From contig DASSPI010000012.1 in NCBI GenBank assembly GCA_035699705.1, positions 1-7,177 on the forward strand: a stretch of 7,177 nt of DNA, written 5' to 3'. Below are positions 6,525-7,177 of the stretch, in pieces. The notes under the pieces are model-generated. The model saw only the letters and a list, made by a program, of their open reading frames with translations. It did not search any database and was not told where the DNA came from. Positions within the stretch are counted from its first letter, which is position 1. Each line of letters opens with the position of its first letter. This DNA is from CANKHA01 sp035699705. Its GTDB lineage: Bacteria > Pseudomonadota > Alphaproteobacteria > Rhizobiales > Xanthobacteraceae. The position numbers and the translations under genes are program-made.

Positions 6525-7177
6525 TTACGCGCCCAGCGCCCTTCGCACCGCGCCAATGATGCGATCCTGGGTGGGCGCATCGAGATAGGCGTGCATCGGC
6601 AGGCTGATCACCTCGTCGGCCAGCTTCTCGGATACCGGAACGCCGCCCCCCGCCAGCGGGAAAGCCGTATAGGCCGCGAGGCGGTGCAGCGGGCGCGGAT
6701 AATAGATCGCGGTCGGTATGCCCTGCGTCTTCAGCTCGGCGGCGAGCCGGTCGCGCCGGCCCGGTTGCAGGCGGATGGTGTATTGCGCCCACACGGAGCC
6801 GTAGCCCCCCGGCACCTGTGGCACGGTCGCGACATCGGCGAGTGCTTCATTATAGCGCCTCGCCGCCTCGTTGCGCGCGGCGATCTCGTCCTCGAAAATC
6901 TTCAGCTTCTCTATCAGAACCGCGGCCTGCAGGGTGTCGAGCCGCCCGGTGATGCCGATGCGCACGTTATCGTAGCGGTCGGCGCCCTGGCCGTGCACGC
7001 GCAGGCTGCGGATGATCTCCGCGAGCGTGTCGTCGTCGGTCAGCACCGCGCCGCCGTCGCCAAAGCAGCCGAGCGGTTTTGCGGGGAAGAAACTGGTGGC
7101 GGTGGCGGGCGCGAGCGTGCCGAGCTTGCGTCCCTTGTAAGTCGCGCCAAATCCCTGCGCGGCATCGTCAAGCACAA
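6525..7177 (-). CDS. DegT/DnrJ/EryC1/StrS family nucleotide-sugar aminotransferase (WbpE-like), 5' part beyond the window
   Basis: PLP-dependent enzyme that places an amino group on a keto-sugar nucleotide, usually from glutamate, for surface-polysaccharide synthesis. The visible 217 codons run from the right edge to TAA at 6525-6527; relatives have about 360 residues, so some 140-150 N-terminal residues are off the edge. GTG at 7175 is an internal valine, not the start, because it directly precedes the cofactor-binding LDDAAQGFGA. Next comes SFFPAKPLGCFGDGGA, whose Lys (codon 7077-7079) is the expected PLP Schiff-base residue. Then follow RVHGQGADRYDN, GRLDTLQAAVL, WAQYTIRL, GIPTAIYYPRPLH and LPMHAYLD near the C-terminus. 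The wording closely resembles Pseudomonas WbpE and Bordetella WlbC, which make UDP-2-acetamido-3-amino-glucuronate. The active-site wording differs from the GEGGM type that I associate with GDP-perosamine synthases. The substrate is an inference; the family is secure. It converges with manC, and both probably serve envelope glycans. Confidence 0.92.
   Translation of the reverse strand, partial: VLDDAAQGFGATYKGRKLGTLAPATATSFFPAKPLGCFGDGGAVLTDDDTLAEIIRSLRVHGQGADRYDNVRIGITGRLDTLQAAVLIEKLKIFEDEIAARNEAARRYNEALADVATVPQVPGGYGSVWAQYTIRLQPGRRDRLAAELKTQGIPTAIYYPRPLHRLAAYTAFPLAGGGVPVSEKLADEVISLPMHAYLDAPTQDRIIGAVRRALGA

Noticed and set aside
6525..7175. Treating GTG at 7175 as the true start of the aminotransferase.
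   Set aside because: It lies within the conserved LDDAAQ cofactor-binding stretch in mid-protein; the family needs about 140 more residues upstream.
1..7177. A novel defence, mobile or otherwise undescribed system.
   Set aside because: All long stretches are accounted for by well-known envelope genes; no transposase, integrase, repeat array, toxin-antitoxin pair or unexplained gap over 120 bases is present.

Overview
The window is high-GC, densely coding DNA. It most likely comes from an alphaproteobacterium of the Rhizobiales (Hyphomicrobiales), near Bradyrhizobiaceae/Xanthobacteraceae. The main clue is the intergenic palindrome near 6431-6504. Its spurious translations contain 'MDGRDKPGHD' and 'MAGTSPAMT', peptides I recognise from a dispersed repeat common in that order. 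The protein sequences fit this placement but do not fix a genus.

Layout. (1) Positions 1-4895, minus strand, transcribed right to left: murJ (lipid II flippase, 3351-4895), then a lipoprotein periplasmic adaptor (2117-3292), then an RND drug/proton antiporter (1-2100, C-terminal third beyond the left edge). The adaptor and permease are 16 bases apart and clearly form one efflux operon. The murJ-adaptor gap is 58 bases with no convincing terminator, so read-through from murJ is possible. (2) Positions 4896-4988: a 93-base divergent intergenic region holding nested inverted repeats, the likely control region for murJ and the sugar gene. (3) Positions 4989-6413, plus strand: a bifunctional mannose-1-phosphate guanylyltransferase/mannose-6-phosphate isomerase that makes GDP-mannose. 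(4) Positions 6414-6524: a convergent intergenic region with a REP-like palindrome that probably also ends transcription. (5) Positions 6525-7177, minus strand: the C-terminal part of a DegT/DnrJ/EryC1/StrS sugar aminotransferase, most like WbpE, whose start lies beyond the right edge.

Together these are cell-envelope functions: export of toxic compounds, flipping of the peptidoglycan precursor, and nucleotide-sugar supply for a surface polysaccharide. The right side may be the edge of an exopolysaccharide, capsule or O-antigen locus. I found no mobile element, CRISPR array, tRNA, rRNA or convincing new system. The points most worth a second look are the unusual neighbours of murJ, the nested dyads in the divergent promoter region, and the degenerate palindromic repeat.
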